Below, one piece after another: positions 11,354-19,837 of a DNA stretch of 64,000 bases. The notes beneath the pieces were generated by a model. The model did no database searches, had not been told where the DNA came from, and worked only from the letters and a program-made list of their open reading frames with translations. The stretch lies in assembly GCA_036501515.1 (NCBI GenBank), contig DASYAD010000032.1, positions 5,030 through 69,029 on the forward strand. The letters are read 5' to 3'. The DNA comes from Trebonia sp036501515. GTDB lineage: Bacteria; Actinomycetota; Actinomycetes; Streptosporangiales; Streptosporangiaceae. Both the position numbers and the translations under genes were made by a program. Positions within the stretch are counted from its first letter, which is position 1, and every line of letters begins with the position of its first letter.

Positions 11354-11460
11354 CCTTCCTTGTCGAGGAAGGCGCCCTTGGTCAAGGCCAGGGAGCACGG
11401 GAAACCCGTGCCGGGCCGAGCGTGGCGGGCGTAGTGCCCGTCGCAGCGCCTCTCGGCCAA
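11354..11460 (-). promoter_or_regulatory. Probable S-adenosylhomocysteine riboswitch with Shine-Dalgarno switch hairpin
   Basis: Minus-strand elements fit the SAH riboswitch plan. P1 is GGCCGAG (11458-11452) with CTCGGCC (11420-11414). The core is AGGCGCTGCGAC, and P2 is CGGGC-ACTAC-GCCCG. The P1 3' side is preceded by GCCACG, and an optional hairpin GCACGGG-TTT-CCCGTGC follows. A distal GCGCCT (11375-11370) can pair with AGGCGC as the pseudoknot. Next, CCTTCCT (11372-11366) can pair with AGGAAGG (11360-11354), hiding the metH ribosome site. The two pairings share three bases. Core bases differ from the consensus I remember (AG for GA; CCACG for CCAGG), so it may be a variant. Confidence 0.65.
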
Positions 11461-11795
11461 CTTCCTCAGGGTACAGGGTGAGAGCCCAATTTTCCCAGCA
11501 GCTACTTGTGGCTTCCCACAGTACACCATGGTCGATCTATACCCGATGAGTGACGGTGGGTAACTATCGGTGCCCTTGGTGCCCGGGTTCTGGGTGGGCA
11601 AGAAATGACCGAATTAATAATGCCATTCTGCTGAGCGTTTTTGGTGCTTTTAACAGATCTGCGGTTTCGCCCGGACGAATGGGCCGGCGGCGTTCTCCTG
11701 TGCGCCAATCCGGCGACGCCGGCGCTCCGAACGCCTACTGACCAGCGCGCTAGCGCGGGCACGTTTTATGCATCCGTATCTGGAGGTAGGGGACT
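11461..11795. other. Intergenic region between divergent metH and the Tat-protein gene
   Basis: About 335 bp without a convincing gene. It must hold the metH promoter on the minus strand and the promoter of the gene at 11796 on the plus strand. The stretch 11600-11660 is AT-richer than its surroundings. I see no clear terminator or further riboswitch. Confidence 0.5.
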
Positions 11796-12116
11796 ATGCC
11801 TGATCGGGAAGAAGCAGAAACCGGACAGGAATCGAAAGTGCCGGGAGCGACCCGGCGGGGGATGCTGCGCGGCGCCGCCGGAATCGGCGTGGCCGGGCTC
11901 GCAGCGGGGATGATCGGCGAGGCGCTGGCCTCTCCGGCGCATGCCGCGACGCTGCCGGCCGCGACGGCGCCCGCCGGCTCCGCGGCCCACGACGAGCCGC
12001 TGGTGGTGCACGTCCACGACGCCCGCTCCGGCGTCGTCGACCTGTACACCGGCACGCAGCACGTGCGGTTCACCGACCATCAGCTCGCCGCCCGGCTCGC
12101 CCAGGCCGCTCGCTAA
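11796..12116 (+). CDS. Small Tat-exported protein upstream of DUF4331 gene
   Basis: A 106-residue protein with a clear twin-arginine signal: ATRRGMLRGAAGIGVAGLAA, ending near ASPAHA with a likely cleavage site. The mature part is only about 55 residues (VVHVHDARSGVVDLYTG...HVRFTDHQLAARLAQAA). The Tat route implies folding before export. It lies 42 bp upstream of the DUF4331 gene and is probably co-transcribed. I have no family name; it may be a partner of the DUF4331 protein. Confidence 0.75.
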   Translation: MPDREEAETGQESKVPGATRRGMLRGAAGIGVAGLAAGMIGEALASPAHAATLPAATAPAGSAAHDEPLVVHVHDARSGVVDLYTGTQHVRFTDHQLAARLAQAAR

Positions 12117-12158
12117 GCCGTCCGCAGACACCCTCCAAGAACTGAGTGAGGCTCATTC

Positions 12159-13553
12159 ATGTCTTCGCATCGCGAGGCGCCGGGGATCTCGAAGGACCCG
12201 GTGGCCGACAGCTCGGACGTCTACGCGTTCGTCAGCCCTGACAAGCCCGACACCGTCACCCTGATCGCCAACTACGTTCCGCTGCAGGGACCGGCGGGCG
12301 GCCCGAACTTCTACGAGTTCGGCGACGACGTGCTTTACCAGATCAACGTGGACAACAACGGTGACGGCGAGGCCGACGTCAGCTACCAGTTCCGCTTCAC
12401 CACGACGGTGCTCGACCCGGACACGTTCCTCTACAACACCGGCCCGATCCAGTCCCTGGGCAGCGCGTCCTGGAACCGCCGCCAGACCTACACCGTTACC
12501 CGCGAAGCACACGGGAAGTCGCAGCAGCTGGGTACCCACCTGGCCTGCCCGCCGTGCAACATCGGCCCGCTGTCCACCCCCGACTACCCGGCGCTGGCCA
12601 GTGCGGCCATGCACAGCCTGGCCGGCGGGCGGAAGGTGTTCGCGGGGCAGCGCGCCGAGGGGTTCTACGTCGACCTCGGCTCGATCTTCGACCTCGGGGA
12701 CCTGCGACCGTTCGCCAGCGACCACAACCACTTCGGCCTGTCTGGCTACCCGACGAACGGCCCCGGAGTGAACGCGACCAAGAACCTCAACGTTCACTCG
12801 ATCGCGATCCAGGTCCCGATTACCGACCTGACCGCGGCCGGCCACAAGCCGACCGGCGTCACCGACCCGAAGGCGACGATCGGCGTCTGGACCACCGCCA
12901 GCCGCCAGCGGGCGCGGGTGTACGACGCCGACCGCAGCCTGTACGTGAACAGCGGCCCGTGGACCCAGGTCTCGCGGCTCGGCAACCCGCTGGTCAACGA
13001 GGTCCTCATCCCGATGGGCAAGAAGGACTACTGGAACACCCAGAGCCCTGCCCACGACAAGCAGTTCGCCTCCTACGTCGCCAAGCCGGGCCTGTCCGAG
13101 CTGCTGCCGACGCTGTACCCGGGCGTGTTCCCGAACCTGGCGGCGCTCAACAAGTCGGGCAAGGCCCGCGCGGACCTGGAAGCCATCCTGCTGACCGGCA
13201 TCCCCAAGGGGATTGTGGCCGGATTCCAGAACTACACGGGCGCGACCGAGGCGGACATGCTCCGCCTCAATGTCGCGGTCAAGCCGTCGAGCAAGCCGAG
13301 CATCTACGGAATCCTCGGCGGTGACCTGGCCGGCTTCCCGAACGGGCGCCGCGTCTCCGACGACGTGACCGCGATCGAGCTGCGCGCGCTCGCCGGGGCG
13401 ACCTACGCCCTGGTCGACAAGACCTACAAGCCGGACGCCGCCGCCAGCGCCGTGACCGACGGCCTTACACCCGCCGACCTCGATGTCCCTTACCTGGACA
13501 CCTTCCCTTACCTGGGCGTGCCGCACTCTGGCTACACCACCCCGTCCAGCTAG
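12159..13553 (+). CDS. DUF4331 family protein
   Basis: A 464-residue protein starting with MSSHREAPGISKDPVADSSD, the hallmark of DUF4331. An acidic Asp/Asn-rich stretch (INVDNNGDGEADVSYQFRF) looks like a calcium-binding site. Conserved patches include HNHFGLSGYPTNG and ending motifs around YLDTFPYLG. No signal peptide is visible although relatives are often exported, so its location is unclear. Function of the family is not established. It forms a run with the Tat protein before it and the His-rich protein after it. Confidence 0.88.
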   Translation: MSSHREAPGISKDPVADSSDVYAFVSPDKPDTVTLIANYVPLQGPAGGPNFYEFGDDVLYQINVDNNGDGEADVSYQFRFTTTVLDPDTFLYNTGPIQSLGSASWNRRQTYTVTREAHGKSQQLGTHLACPPCNIGPLSTPDYPALASAAMHSLAGGRKVFAGQRAEGFYVDLGSIFDLGDLRPFASDHNHFGLSGYPTNGPGVNATKNLNVHSIAIQVPITDLTAAGHKPTGVTDPKATIGVWTTASRQRARVYDADRSLYVNSGPWTQVSRLGNPLVNEVLIPMGKKDYWNTQSPAHDKQFASYVAKPGLSELLPTLYPGVFPNLAALNKSGKARADLEAILLTGIPKGIVAGFQNYTGATEADMLRLNVAVKPSSKPSIYGILGGDLAGFPNGRRVSDDVTAIELRALAGATYALVDKTYKPDAAASAVTDGLTPADLDVPYLDTFPYLGVPHSGYTTPSS

Positions 13554-13622
13554 CACCCCACCCGGTGCCGCCCGCGCCTCCTGAGGGGAGGCGCGGGCGG
13601 CCAGGCGAGAAGGAGAAAGCCG

Positions 13623-14012
13623 ATGCACGACGCGGTCGCCCGCGAGCACGGGCAGGACACGCACTCGCATGCCCCCGGACACCAGCACGACCACGCACCA
13701 GGCCACGTCCGCGAGCGCGCGCCGGAAAACACCGACAACCTGATACTGGACATCGGCGCCGACACGGGCGCGCTGGTCATTCACGCCGCGGCGGACCGCG
13801 ACCAGGCGGAGGTGGAGATCTCCCCCGCCGGCAGCGGACAGGCGCGCACCCACAACGTCGTCCGGCTCAGGAACACGCCGGGCCGCCCCGTGTACGCCGC
13901 CGTGTTCCCGGCGCTGCCCGCAGGCCGCTACGACGTATGGCGGGACCAGGCCGCCAAAGCCGGCTCTGTGCTAGTGCACGGCGGCGAGGTCACCAGCTTC
14001 CGCCTGGACTAA
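13623..14012 (+). CDS. Histidine-rich hypothetical protein
   Basis: A 129-residue protein. The first 35 residues contain at least eight histidines (HDAVAREHGQ, HSHAPGHQHDHAPGHV), which suggests metal binding. The remainder is a compact beta-rich domain (LILDIGADTGALVIHAAADR ... YAAVFPALPAGRYDVW ... VTSFRLD) that looks like a carboxypeptidase regulatory-like fold. No signal peptide is seen. It follows the DUF4331 gene by 69 bp with GAGAAGGAG before the ATG, so it is likely co-expressed. Function unknown; a metal-sensing or carrier role is only inference. Confidence 0.75.
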   Translation: MHDAVAREHGQDTHSHAPGHQHDHAPGHVRERAPENTDNLILDIGADTGALVIHAAADRDQAEVEISPAGSGQARTHNVVRLRNTPGRPVYAAVFPALPAGRYDVWRDQAAKAGSVLVHGGEVTSFRLD

Positions 14013-14082
14013 GGACGCCCTCCGGAGACTTTCTGAACCGCACGCACCACGGCAATGGCCGCATGTAACGTATCCGGAGACA

Positions 14083-14101
14083 ACACGGTTATTAAACCGT
14101 G
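14083..14101. terminator. Small hairpin between the His-rich and membrane-protein genes
   Basis: CACGGTT-ATTA-AACCGTG is a 7-bp perfect stem in the 133-bp gap before the gene at 14146. It may end the upstream transcript or act as an operator; it is weak by actinobacterial standards. Confidence 0.4.
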
Positions 14102-14145
14102 ACCCGGGGGCGGGGCTAGGCGGGGGCTGACACGAAGGTGAGAAC

Positions 14146-14937
14146 GTGAGACATCTCTACGGGACTGCCCTTGCCGTCATCATGGCCGCAGTCATGTTCT
14201 TCGCGGGCGCATGGGGGTACTTGCGGCTGCTCAGGCTGTCCGCGCCGCCAGGACAGGCGGCCGCACTGCCAGCGGGCGGGGGCTCGCTGCTCGGCCACAC
14301 TTCGATGCTGCTCGGGCTCGCCGCCCTGGTGGCGACCGCCGTACTGGCCGGCGTCCTGGTTATCGCCCGGCGGATCTCGCCGCTGGCAGCCGGGCTGCCC
14401 GGTCTGCTGTTCCTCGCGTGGACGGCGCTCTACCTGGTCAACGTGCACGGCGCGGTGGAGTTCATACCGCTGCGGTCGCACGCGTTCGGCGCGGGCACCG
14501 AAGCGCTGCTGTTCGACGGGGTACTCGCCGCCGTAGGGGCGGTCATGGTGCTGCCGATGTTCGTCCCGTCCCGCTGGCGCGAGCCGCAGGCCGTCGCTGA
14601 CGCGTCCGCGCGGCAGGCGGACGCGCAGCTGCTGGCCGTCTGGCCGGACAGCGCGCCGCGGCAGCGGGACCGGCGCGAGCCGGACAGCCGCCCGCGCGAA
14701 ACAAGGCCGCGTGAAGAGGAGCCCGCGCTCACCGGCACCGTGCTCTCCTACCCGGCCGACAGCGCGGTCAGGCCGGTCGACACCACCCGGGTCACCGGCG
14801 CCTCGCGGGCGCTGCGGGCCACGGGCTCCTTCAGCACGGTGCCGGGCTCGGTGCCGCGGAACACGGGGTCGTTCCGCGCCGCCGCCGATACCGGCCTGCT
14901 TGGCCGTCCGTACTACCAGTCGCCTGACCACCAGTAG
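14146..14937 (+). CDS. Membrane protein with disordered C-terminal tail
   Basis: A 263-residue protein. Four hydrophobic segments lie in the first 145 residues (about 5-27, 49-73, 80-100, 124-142). They are followed by a cytoplasmic tail rich in Arg, Asp, Glu, Pro and Ser with repeated TG-SF motifs (RATGSFSTVPGSVPRN, TGSFRAAA), possible Ser/Thr kinase targets. It resembles conserved actinobacterial membrane proteins of unknown role. The GTG at 14146 follows GAAGGTGAGAAC. It ends 17 bp before the convergent metE-like gene. Confidence 0.7.
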   Translation: MRHLYGTALAVIMAAVMFFAGAWGYLRLLRLSAPPGQAAALPAGGGSLLGHTSMLLGLAALVATAVLAGVLVIARRISPLAAGLPGLLFLAWTALYLVNVHGAVEFIPLRSHAFGAGTEALLFDGVLAAVGAVMVLPMFVPSRWREPQAVADASARQADAQLLAVWPDSAPRQRDRREPDSRPRETRPREEEPALTGTVLSYPADSAVRPVDTTRVTGASRALRATGSFSTVPGSVPRNTGSFRAAADTGLLGRPYYQSPDHQ

Positions 14938-14954
14938 CCGGGCGGGCCGCCCGG

Positions 14955-15980
14955 CTAGCTCAGTTCCGAGCGCAGCCGGGCGGCCGCGGCCGCCATCGCG
15001 GCCATCTTGCCGTCCGCCGTCTCCCGCGGGATGTACTTCATGCCGCAGTCCGGCGCGAGCACCAGCTTCGATGCCGGGACATAAGGCAGCGCCCGCCGCA
15101 CCCGCTCCGCCACCACGTCCGCAGTCTCAACAGCGGGGTCGGACAGGTCGATCACGCCGAGGATGATCGTCTTGCCGTCAAGCGCGCTCAGCACGGAGCA
15201 GTCGAGGTTCGACTGCGCGGTCTCGATCGAGATCTGGTCCACGTCGCACGCCGCCAGCTCGGGCAGGAACGAGTACCCGGCGGGGCGCTCGTGGACGATC
15301 GCGGCATAGCCGAAGCACAGGTGCAGCGCGGTCGTGCCCAGCGCGGCCACGCCGTCGAGCGCCCGGTTGATCACCGTGACGCCGTACTTCGCGGCTTCGT
15401 CGGAGCGGGCCTGCAGCCACGGCTCGTCGAGCTGCACGATGTCGGCGCCGGCCGCGAACAGGTCCCTGATTTCCTGGTTGACCGCCTCCGCGTAGCCGAA
15501 GGCGAGCGCTTCGCGCGAGCCGTAGTAGTCGTCCTGTGCCTGCTGCGACATGGTGAACGGGCCAGGCAGGGTGATCTTGACCTGCCGCGAGGTGTGCTGG
15601 CGCAGGAACGTGAGGTCCGCGACCTCCACCGGGCGCTTGCGGCGGATCGCGCCGGTCACCCGCGGGACGGGGCTCGGCTGCCCGCTGCGCCCGGGCACCG
15701 TGCCCGGGTTGTCGATGTCCACGCCCTCCAGGGCGGTTGCGAACCGGTTGGAGTAGCTCTCCCGGCGGATCTCGCCATCGGTGAGGATGTCGAGCCCGGC
15801 GTGCTCCTGCGCGCGGATCGCCAGCAGGGTGGCATCAGCCTGGGCCTGCTCGAGGAACTCGGGGGCCACGCGCCACAGCTCCTGGGCGCGGACGCGGGGC
15901 ACGAAGCCGGCCAGCCGGCCACGGTCGATCAGCCAGTCCGGCTGCGGGTAACTTCCAACCAGTGACGTAGGCAGCAGCAT
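14955..15980 (-). CDS. MetE-like cobalamin-independent methionine synthase family (catalytic domain only)
   Basis: A 341-residue enzyme matching the C-terminal catalytic half of MetE and lacking the N-terminal half. The opening LLPTSLVGSYPQP and ILTDGEIRRESY are typical of the short 'methionine synthase II' group. Zinc ligands are visible as HLC in ALHLCFGY, a glutamate in QISIETAQ and the cysteine in LAPDCGMKY. The methyl donor may be a methylated small molecule instead of methyl-folate. With metH nearby it is a second, cobalamin-independent route or a different methyl transfer; the true substrate is not known. Confidence 0.85.
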   Translation of the reverse strand: MLLPTSLVGSYPQPDWLIDRGRLAGFVPRVRAQELWRVAPEFLEQAQADATLLAIRAQEHAGLDILTDGEIRRESYSNRFATALEGVDIDNPGTVPGRSGQPSPVPRVTGAIRRKRPVEVADLTFLRQHTSRQVKITLPGPFTMSQQAQDDYYGSREALAFGYAEAVNQEIRDLFAAGADIVQLDEPWLQARSDEAAKYGVTVINRALDGVAALGTTALHLCFGYAAIVHERPAGYSFLPELAACDVDQISIETAQSNLDCSVLSALDGKTIILGVIDLSDPAVETADVVAERVRRALPYVPASKLVLAPDCGMKYIPRETADGKMAAMAAAAARLRSELS

Positions 15981-16020
15981 GTCATGCAGGTTACGCCGGG
16001 AGATCCGGTGGCGAAACCGG

Positions 16021-16893
16021 TCAGCCGGTCGGGAAGATGTTGACCGCGCGGGAGATCACCAGCGCCAGCGTGATGATCGAGATCACCGACTGCAGAGTCA
16101 TCGCCGCCTTGGCCCACCGGGACATGGGCATAACGTCCGTCGGGCTGAAGGCGGTGGCGTTGGTGAACGCCAGGTACAGGTAGTCGAAGAAGATCGGCTC
16201 CCAGTCGGGCGAGACCATCTCCGGCGGGCTGACCATCTGCGGGAACTGGAAGTCGGGGAGCCGGTTCCCGACATTCAGCGCGCGGGCGACCGGGCCGCCG
16301 CGGTCGAACTCCCAGTACCACAGGGCGAAGACGGTCACGTTGGTGAGCCAGATGATCGCGCCGGTGATCAGCAGCTGGGCGGCGTCCTGGCCTAGATGTC
16401 CTTTGGTGACGGCGACGGTGAGCCGGGCCAGTGACCATCCGTTGGCCAGGGTGAGCAGCGCGCCGAGCGACAGGCTCAGCGTCCGCATGAAGCGGGACTG
16501 CCGGTCGATCCGGTGCGGGTTGGCCATGATGAGCACGAACATCAGCAGGCCCTCGGCCGCCGGCAGCACCCACGTCGGCTCAACCGGCACCAGCTTGCCC
16601 GGGACGAGCACCTGGAGCGCGGCGACGGCGAACAGGGTCACGGTGACCGGCCAGCGCAGCTCGCCCTGGGTCACCCGGCGCCACGCGGGCAGCGCGGGCC
16701 GCCGGTAGACGACGCCGGCATGCTCGTGCAGCCACTCGCCCGCCTGCACGCCGTCCACCGCCAGGCGCTGCGCGACCAGGTGGTGGAGCTCGTCGATCCG
16801 GTCGTGAAGCGACTGGATACCGTCGATGACCTCGGGCGCCGCGGGCTCGCCCTGCGGTGCCGGCCGCGCTTCGTCGTCGCTTGTTCCTGGCAC
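16021..16893 (-). CDS. Multi-pass membrane protein with ion-channel-like C-terminus
   Basis: A 290-residue protein. A 70-residue cytoplasmic head contains a short helix (SLHDRIDELHHLVAQRLAV) and is followed by about five or six membrane segments. The end, YLAFTNATAFSPTDVMPMSR followed by VISIITLALVISRAVNI, resembles the pore and last helix of two-TM potassium-channel-like or DUF1345 proteins, but the TVGYG filter is absent. The function is unknown. It ends 40 bp upstream of the metE-like gene start on the same strand. Confidence 0.75.
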   Translation of the reverse strand: MPGTSDDEARPAPQGEPAAPEVIDGIQSLHDRIDELHHLVAQRLAVDGVQAGEWLHEHAGVVYRRPALPAWRRVTQGELRWPVTVTLFAVAALQVLVPGKLVPVEPTWVLPAAEGLLMFVLIMANPHRIDRQSRFMRTLSLSLGALLTLANGWSLARLTVAVTKGHLGQDAAQLLITGAIIWLTNVTVFALWYWEFDRGGPVARALNVGNRLPDFQFPQMVSPPEMVSPDWEPIFFDYLYLAFTNATAFSPTDVMPMSRWAKAAMTLQSVISIITLALVISRAVNIFPTG

Positions 16894-17018
16894 AGCACCA
16901 GTGAACCCGCTTCTCCGCGCACTCGCGCCGCTAATGCCGTCCGGCGCACGGCATTAGCGAGAAAAAAAGAAAAAGCGCTCTGGTCGGCCGGGTTGGCCCG
17001 CCGGGGCGGCGGAGCGTC

Positions 17019-18449
17019 CTAGTGCGGGATACCGGAGATCAGGTCGCCGACCCGGCCCAGGGTCTCGCCGAGCCTGACCCGCGGTTCGCTCGCGGCCTGG
17101 CCGGGGGCGGCCGACTCGAGCCGGTCGGAGATCCGGTAAAGCGCGTAGAGCCCGTGCACACCCGCCCACCGCGCGGGCTCAGGCTCCCAGGCCCGGCTGC
17201 GGTGCCCGACCCAGGGCAGCGCGGTCAGCGGCGAGCTCTCGCCGGCGGCCAGGTCGGCCAGCGTGCGCCCGGCCAGGTTGGCCGCCGCGACCCCGGTCCC
17301 CGTGTAGCCGCCAGCCCAGCCCAGCCCGGAGTCGGGGTGGTAAGTCACCGTCGCGCACCAGTCGCGGGGCACGCCGAGCACTCCGCACCAGGCGTGCTCT
17401 ATCCGGGCGCCGTCGGCCGCGGGGAACAGCCGGTACAGGATGCGCCTGAGCGCGCCGACCGTCGAAGAGTCGGTCATTCCCAGGTGATCGGTCGCCGAGC
17501 CGAACCGGTAGGGGACGCCGCGCCCGCCAAGCGCGATCCGCCCGTCGGCGGTCCGCTGCGCGTACATGTAGGCGTGCGCCTCGTCCGCCAGCGTCTCGCA
17601 GCCGTCCCAGCCGATCTCCGCCCACACGGCCGCCTCGAGCGGTTCGGTCACCACCATGTGGCTGTTCATCGGCAGCAGCGCCCGCCGCAGGCCTGGCAGC
17701 CCGGCGGTGTAGCCCTCGGTGCAGCGCAGCACCGAGCCGGCCCTGACGTCGCCGAACTTCGTCCGCGCGACGGCGTCGCCTGACGGGCCCGACGGCTCGA
17801 TCTGGGTGACCGGCGTCGCTTCGTAGATCTCGACCCCGCGCCGCTCGGCCGCGGCCGCGATCCCGGCCGCGAGGGCGGCGGGCTGGATCCGCGCGCTGGC
17901 GGGCGCGTACGTGCTGCCGAGGGCCCCGGCCACGTTCACCCGTTCGCGGGTCGCGTCCCGGGTCAGGAACTGGAGCACGTCGTCGCCGTCGCCCCATTCG
18001 CGGGTGGCGGCAAGTCCCTCCCGCATCCGCGCGAGCTGCGACGGCGTGGTCGCGACCGACAGCCGCCCCCCCTTCACGAAGTCACAGGCGATCGACTCGG
18101 CCTCGCATACCCGGCCTACCTCGTCGACGGTGGACCTGAGGGCGGCTTCGAGCGCCCGCACCCCGTCCGCGCCGCCCGCGGCCCGCGCGTACCTGGCCCG
18201 CGACCCGGGCATCTCCGAGGTCACCCAGCCGCCGTTGCGCCCTGACGCCCCGTATCCCGCGAACGCGGCCTCAAGCACCACGATCCGCGCGTCCGGGCGG
18301 AGCCCGGCGAGGTAGTAAGCAGTCCACAGGCCGGTGTAACCGCCGCCGACAATGCACACGTCCGCTTCGAGCGGACCCGGCAGCGACGGCCGCCGCGGAG
18401 GGTACCCGCCCAGCGCCTGCCACCAGTAGGAGACTTCGCCGTTACGCAT
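17019..18449 (-). CDS. FAD-dependent amine/amino-acid oxidoreductase (DAO family)
   Basis: A 476-residue flavoenzyme. The dinucleotide site is ADVCIVGGGYTGLWTAYYLA near residue 30, followed by the ribose-contact acid in IVVLEAAFAGYGASGRNGGW, a motif typical of gamma-glutamylputrescine oxidase-like enzymes. The C-terminal GWAGGYTGTGVAAANLAGR closes the FAD site. It probably oxidises a secondary or primary amine with release of H2O2, in the cytoplasm. No polyamine genes are adjacent, so the substrate is open. The start is the ATG at 18449. The 125-bp gap after it (16894-17018) holds no gene. Confidence 0.87.
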   Translation of the reverse strand: MRNGEVSYWWQALGGYPPRRPSLPGPLEADVCIVGGGYTGLWTAYYLAGLRPDARIVVLEAAFAGYGASGRNGGWVTSEMPGSRARYARAAGGADGVRALEAALRSTVDEVGRVCEAESIACDFVKGGRLSVATTPSQLARMREGLAATREWGDGDDVLQFLTRDATRERVNVAGALGSTYAPASARIQPAALAAGIAAAAERRGVEIYEATPVTQIEPSGPSGDAVARTKFGDVRAGSVLRCTEGYTAGLPGLRRALLPMNSHMVVTEPLEAAVWAEIGWDGCETLADEAHAYMYAQRTADGRIALGGRGVPYRFGSATDHLGMTDSSTVGALRRILYRLFPAADGARIEHAWCGVLGVPRDWCATVTYHPDSGLGWAGGYTGTGVAAANLAGRTLADLAAGESSPLTALPWVGHRSRAWEPEPARWAGVHGLYALYRISDRLESAAPGQAASEPRVRLGETLGRVGDLISGIPH

Positions 18450-18575
18450 GGGCTGACGCTACCCGATGCGGTCGCAACCAGGCAGGATCAGGTGGCCGAG
18501 ATGGTTTAACCGGGTACATTACGGTTGGTCTGGTCCGTCACCAGGCGGTCAGCGACGAAAGGTACCGACTTAGCC

Positions 18576-19535
18576 ATGCGACTCGGGGTACTTGACGTCG
18601 GCTCGAATACCGTGCACCTGCTGGTGGTCGATGCTTACCCGGGAGCACGCCCGCTGCCCGCCTTCTCGCACAAGGTCGAGCTGTCCCTCGCCGCCCATCT
18701 GGAACGGGGCAACACGCTGTCCAAGACTGGCGAGCAGCGGCTGACCGAGGTGGTCGGGGACGCGCTGCGGATCGCGGAGGACAAGGGCGTCGAGGACTTT
18801 CTCGCCTTCGCCACGTCGGCCGTCCGCGACGCCGGCAACAGCGACGAGGTGCTGGCCCGGGTCAAGGACAAGACCGGAGCCCGCATCCAGGTGCTGTCAG
18901 GCGAGAACGAGGCGAGGCTGACCTTTCTGGCCGCCAGGCGCTGGTTCGGCTGGTCGTCGGGGCGGCTGCTCGTGGTCGACATCGGCGGCGGCTCCCTCGA
19001 GATCGCCGCCGGGCTCGACGAGGAGCCCGAGGCGGTGATGTCGCTGCCGCTCGGCGCCGGCCGGCTGACCAGGGACTGGTTCACCGCCGACCCGCCGGCC
19101 GCCGACGAGGTACGCGCGCTGCGCAGGCACGTGCGCGCGCAGATCGCCCGGCTGGCAGGCAGCCTGCGCAGGGGCGGCGCGGTGGATCACGCCGTCGGCA
19201 CCTCCAAGACGTTCAGGCAGCTCGCCCGCATCGCGGGCGCCGCGCCGTCAGGCGAGGGCTTCTACGTGCGGCGCTTCCTCAAGCACAGCGACGTCGGCTT
19301 GTGGGCGGAAAGGCTGGCCTCGATGGACAGGGGCGAGCGGGCCCGGCTGCCAGGCGTCTCCGAGGGACGGGCGGCGCAGATGCCGGCCGGCGCCATCGTC
19401 GCCGACGCCGTCATGGACCTGATGGGTGTCTCGCAGCTGGAAATCTGCCCCTGGGCGCTGCGCGAAGGCGTCATACTCAAGCGCCTGGACGTCCTAGCGG
19501 ACCCCACCACCAGCGTCGGCCCCGCCTTCCTCTAA
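18576..19535 (+). CDS. Ppx/GppA family exopolyphosphatase
   Basis: A 319-residue ASKHA-fold phosphatase. Phosphate-1 is LGVLDVGSNTVHLLVVDA, the middle catalytic region is ATSAVRDAGNSDEVL, and phosphate-2 is LVVDIGGGSLEIAAG. The opening closely resembles mycobacterial Ppx1. It hydrolyses polyphosphate ends or pppGpp, which links it to phosphate and stringent metabolism; PhoU and Pst are encoded 10 kb away. The frame extends to 18525, but the ATG at 18576 begins the conserved sequence and is used here. Confidence 0.9.
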   Translation: MRLGVLDVGSNTVHLLVVDAYPGARPLPAFSHKVELSLAAHLERGNTLSKTGEQRLTEVVGDALRIAEDKGVEDFLAFATSAVRDAGNSDEVLARVKDKTGARIQVLSGENEARLTFLAARRWFGWSSGRLLVVDIGGGSLEIAAGLDEEPEAVMSLPLGAGRLTRDWFTADPPAADEVRALRRHVRAQIARLAGSLRRGGAVDHAVGTSKTFRQLARIAGAAPSGEGFYVRRFLKHSDVGLWAERLASMDRGERARLPGVSEGRAAQMPAGAIVADAVMDLMGVSQLEICPWALREGVILKRLDVLADPTTSVGPAFL

Positions 19536-19733
19536 AGCGAAAGGCACTCCGTCCGGGAACCAAGCGGATGAGCGGCCAAGGGAGGCCGGGTTGCTTTCCG
19601 TGGGCGGCCCGGGCCCGGGGCGGGGCCAAGGGATGTCGCAGCAAGTTCCCGCGAACATCGGGGGCGGGCGGCTTCCCCCAGGCGATTTCGTGGCGGGACT
19701 AAGCGTTGCCTGAGCAAGTTCCCCGCAGAAAAA

Positions 19734-19793
19734 GTTCGTCCCCGGGGCCCTGATACGATCGCGCTTTTTGCGATCAGGGCCCCGGGGGCGAAC
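19734..19793. terminator. Long bidirectional terminator hairpin
   Basis: 19734-19754 pairs with 19773-19793 over 21 bp with a single G-U wobble, around an 18-nt loop that itself contains GATCGC...GCGATC and a T5 run. It lies between the convergent ppx and DivIVA-like genes. The upstream part of the gap (19536-19733) contains no gene. Confidence 0.88.
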
Positions 19794-19837
19794 ATCGGGG
19801 GGTACGGAGGGTCGTCCCCCCCGGGCGACTACTGCAG
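19794..19837. repeat. Dispersed GC-rich repeat, copy A
   Basis: About 42 bp (CGGGGGGTACGGAGGGTCGT, then CCCCCC, ending ACTGCAGG) that matches hemC 54091-54133 in reverse orientation with about five differences, and partly matches 43015-43054. This copy overlaps the stop codon and last two codons of the DivIVA-like gene (minus strand CTGCAGTAG). Confidence 0.75.

Noticed and set aside
12153..13853. 566-codon minus-strand ORF opposite the DUF4331 gene
   Set aside because: The plus strand holds a recognised family with a good start; the minus frame has no motif.
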